A DNA stretch of 64,000 bases from Sediminispirochaeta smaragdinae DSM 11293 (GTDB taxonomy: Bacteria > Spirochaetota > Spirochaetia > DSM-16054 > Sediminispirochaetaceae), in contig NC_014364.1 of the NCBI RefSeq assembly GCF_000143985.1, forward strand, positions 1,302,001 to 1,366,000, read 5' to 3'. Positions 63,347 through 64,000 of this stretch are shown here, piece by piece (positions within the stretch are counted from its first letter, which is position 1; every line of letters starts with the position of its first letter). The position numbers and the translations under genes were made by a program. Under the pieces are notes generated by a model that was not told where the DNA came from, made no database searches, and worked only from the letters and a program-made list of their open reading frames with translations.

Positions 63347-63375
63347 GAGCCCGGCTCCCAAAAGAATCCGGGCTC
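63347..63375 (-). terminator. Intercistronic hairpin between the potD-like and potB-like genes
   Basis: GAGCCCGG (63347-63354) pairs with CCGGGCTC (63368-63375) across 13 bases, with a short TTT on the minus-strand exit. It is a probable leaky terminator after the binding-protein gene. Confidence 0.6.
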
Positions 63376-63390
63376 ACCATAACAAGACTA

Positions 63391-64000
63391 TTACTTGGCC
63401 TTGACCTCCTGCCACAGCTCATTCCACTCGGTCTTTGTGCTGTTGTCCCGGTAGGCGATGAAGAAGAGCTTATTGATCGCATCTTCTCCAAGATTGTTCT
63501 CCTTCACAAACTGCGGATCCAACTCCTCTGCAACTCGCTGATTGACAGGTGCCGGGCCTCCGCTGGTAACCCATGCCTTCTGAAACGCCTCTCCGATCAT
63601 GTAGTTGATGAATGCATAGGCCATATCCTTGTGGGGGGCATCTTTCACGATCGCCCAGTTGTCGACCCAGCCGATTGCCCCCTCTTTGGGAATCACGTAT
63701 TCGATAGGTTCTCCGTTGAGCTTCATGGCAGCTGCCTGACCGCTCCACATCATGCCGACGGCGATCTGCTTGTTTGCAAAGAGCTTTGAGAATTCATCAC
63801 CAGTCTTCCAGTAGGTTCTGTTCAGGGGCTTTTGTGCGATAAGTTTTGCCTTGATCGCCTCTAAGTCGGAGGGATGATTTGGATCCTGGCCGAGGATGAT
63901 TGCGGCAGTCATGACAGCATCGTTGTAATCGTCCCGAAAGGCAATCTTTCCTGCATAGTTCTGGTCCCAGAGCACCGAGATGGTATCAACCTTTTCCTGT
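63391..64000 (-). CDS. potD: PotD-like extracellular solute-binding protein (partial)
   Basis: The C-terminal 202 residues of a spermidine/putrescine-type binding protein, open to the window edge (the frame reads QEKVDTISVLWDQNYAGKIA at the break). MMWSGQAAAM, WVDNWAIVKDAPHKDMAYAFINYM and the terminal TEWNELWQEVKAK are typical of PotD. The 5' part and promoter lie outside. True substrate uncertain, since the operon carries a ribosylhydrolase and a PfkB kinase. Confidence 0.88.
   Translation of the reverse strand, partial: QEKVDTISVLWDQNYAGKIAFRDDYNDAVMTAAIILGQDPNHPSDLEAIKAKLIAQKPLNRTYWKTGDEFSKLFANKQIAVGMMWSGQAAAMKLNGEPIEYVIPKEGAIGWVDNWAIVKDAPHKDMAYAFINYMIGEAFQKAWVTSGGPAPVNQRVAEELDPQFVKENNLGEDAINKLFFIAYRDNSTKTEWNELWQEVKAK

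Noticed and set aside
63297-63491. Upstream extension of the potB-like permease
   Set aside because: It overlaps the end of the potD-like gene on the same strand and adds a hydrophilic Ser-rich segment unlike the family.
1-64000. tRNA or rRNA genes, CRISPR arrays, integrase or phage genes, restriction or toxin-antitoxin systems
   Set aside because: None was recognised on either strand by reading; short or divergent RNAs cannot be excluded without a covariance-model search.

Overview
The window looks like chromosomal DNA of a free-living, carbohydrate-fermenting spirochaete close to Sediminispirochaeta/Spirochaeta. This is inferred from the many solute-binding proteins whose signal peptides end in -FANG or -WANG followed by a Ser/Glu-rich linker, the wealth of sugar ABC and tripartite transporters, and moderate GC. 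I see no rRNA, tRNA, CRISPR array or intact transposase. Species identity was not tested.

Layout. 1-5.3 kb: two GH38-type alpha-mannosidase genes behind the tail of an unidentified gene. 5.3-8.8 kb: a lipoprotein flavin reductase with two FMN domains and its probable TetR regulator; the reductase is bracketed by copies of one short inverted-repeat element. 8.8-17.6 kb: an mgl-type galactoside operon (mglB, mglA, mglC, aldose epimerase, two GH4 glycosidases) with a ROK repressor. 17.7-24.8 kb: azlCD, a MalT-like regulator, an orphan radical SAM enzyme and a HisKA_2 kinase. 24.9-30.7 kb: a MacB/FtsX-type ABC exporter divergent from a kinase/OmpR-type regulator pair. 30.7-40.5 kb: a methyltransferase, a YehS-like protein and a tetronate (C4 sugar acid) pathway (otnC, otnK, tctABC, a SAF-domain dehydrogenase) divergent from a PrpR-type sigma-54 activator. 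40.5-53.4 kb: a sigma-54 nucleoside/pentose system. 53.4-58.5 kb: a LolA-like protein, an RND exporter and an outer-membrane beta-barrel protein with a TetR regulator. 58.6-64 kb: an ADP-ribosylglycohydrolase/PfkB kinase/PotABCD-type operon that runs off the right end.

The most unusual item is the gene at 43014-44843. It encodes one polypeptide made of a sugar-transporter-type ABC ATPase, a PAS domain and an NtrB-like histidine kinase, and it overlaps its NtrC-type partner. Divergent from this pair are a secreted nucleoside hydrolase and a five-gene sugar ABC operon (two binding proteins, two permeases, one ATPase). Both have good -24/-12 promoters, and about 95-105 bp upstream of each lies the same 17-bp motif (14 identical positions). 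The first motif copy also covers the -10 box of the regulator's own promoter. I propose that the ABC module docks on, or mimics, the transporter, so that transport state controls kinase activity.

The sequence also gives site-level support for several local circuits: a second sigma-54 regulon with paired TTGCA-N4-TGCAA sites; TetR operators for the flavin reductase and for the RND cluster; a palindrome at the mgl start site; and hairpins placed just after the binding-protein gene in all four transporter operons where that gene is promoter-proximal.
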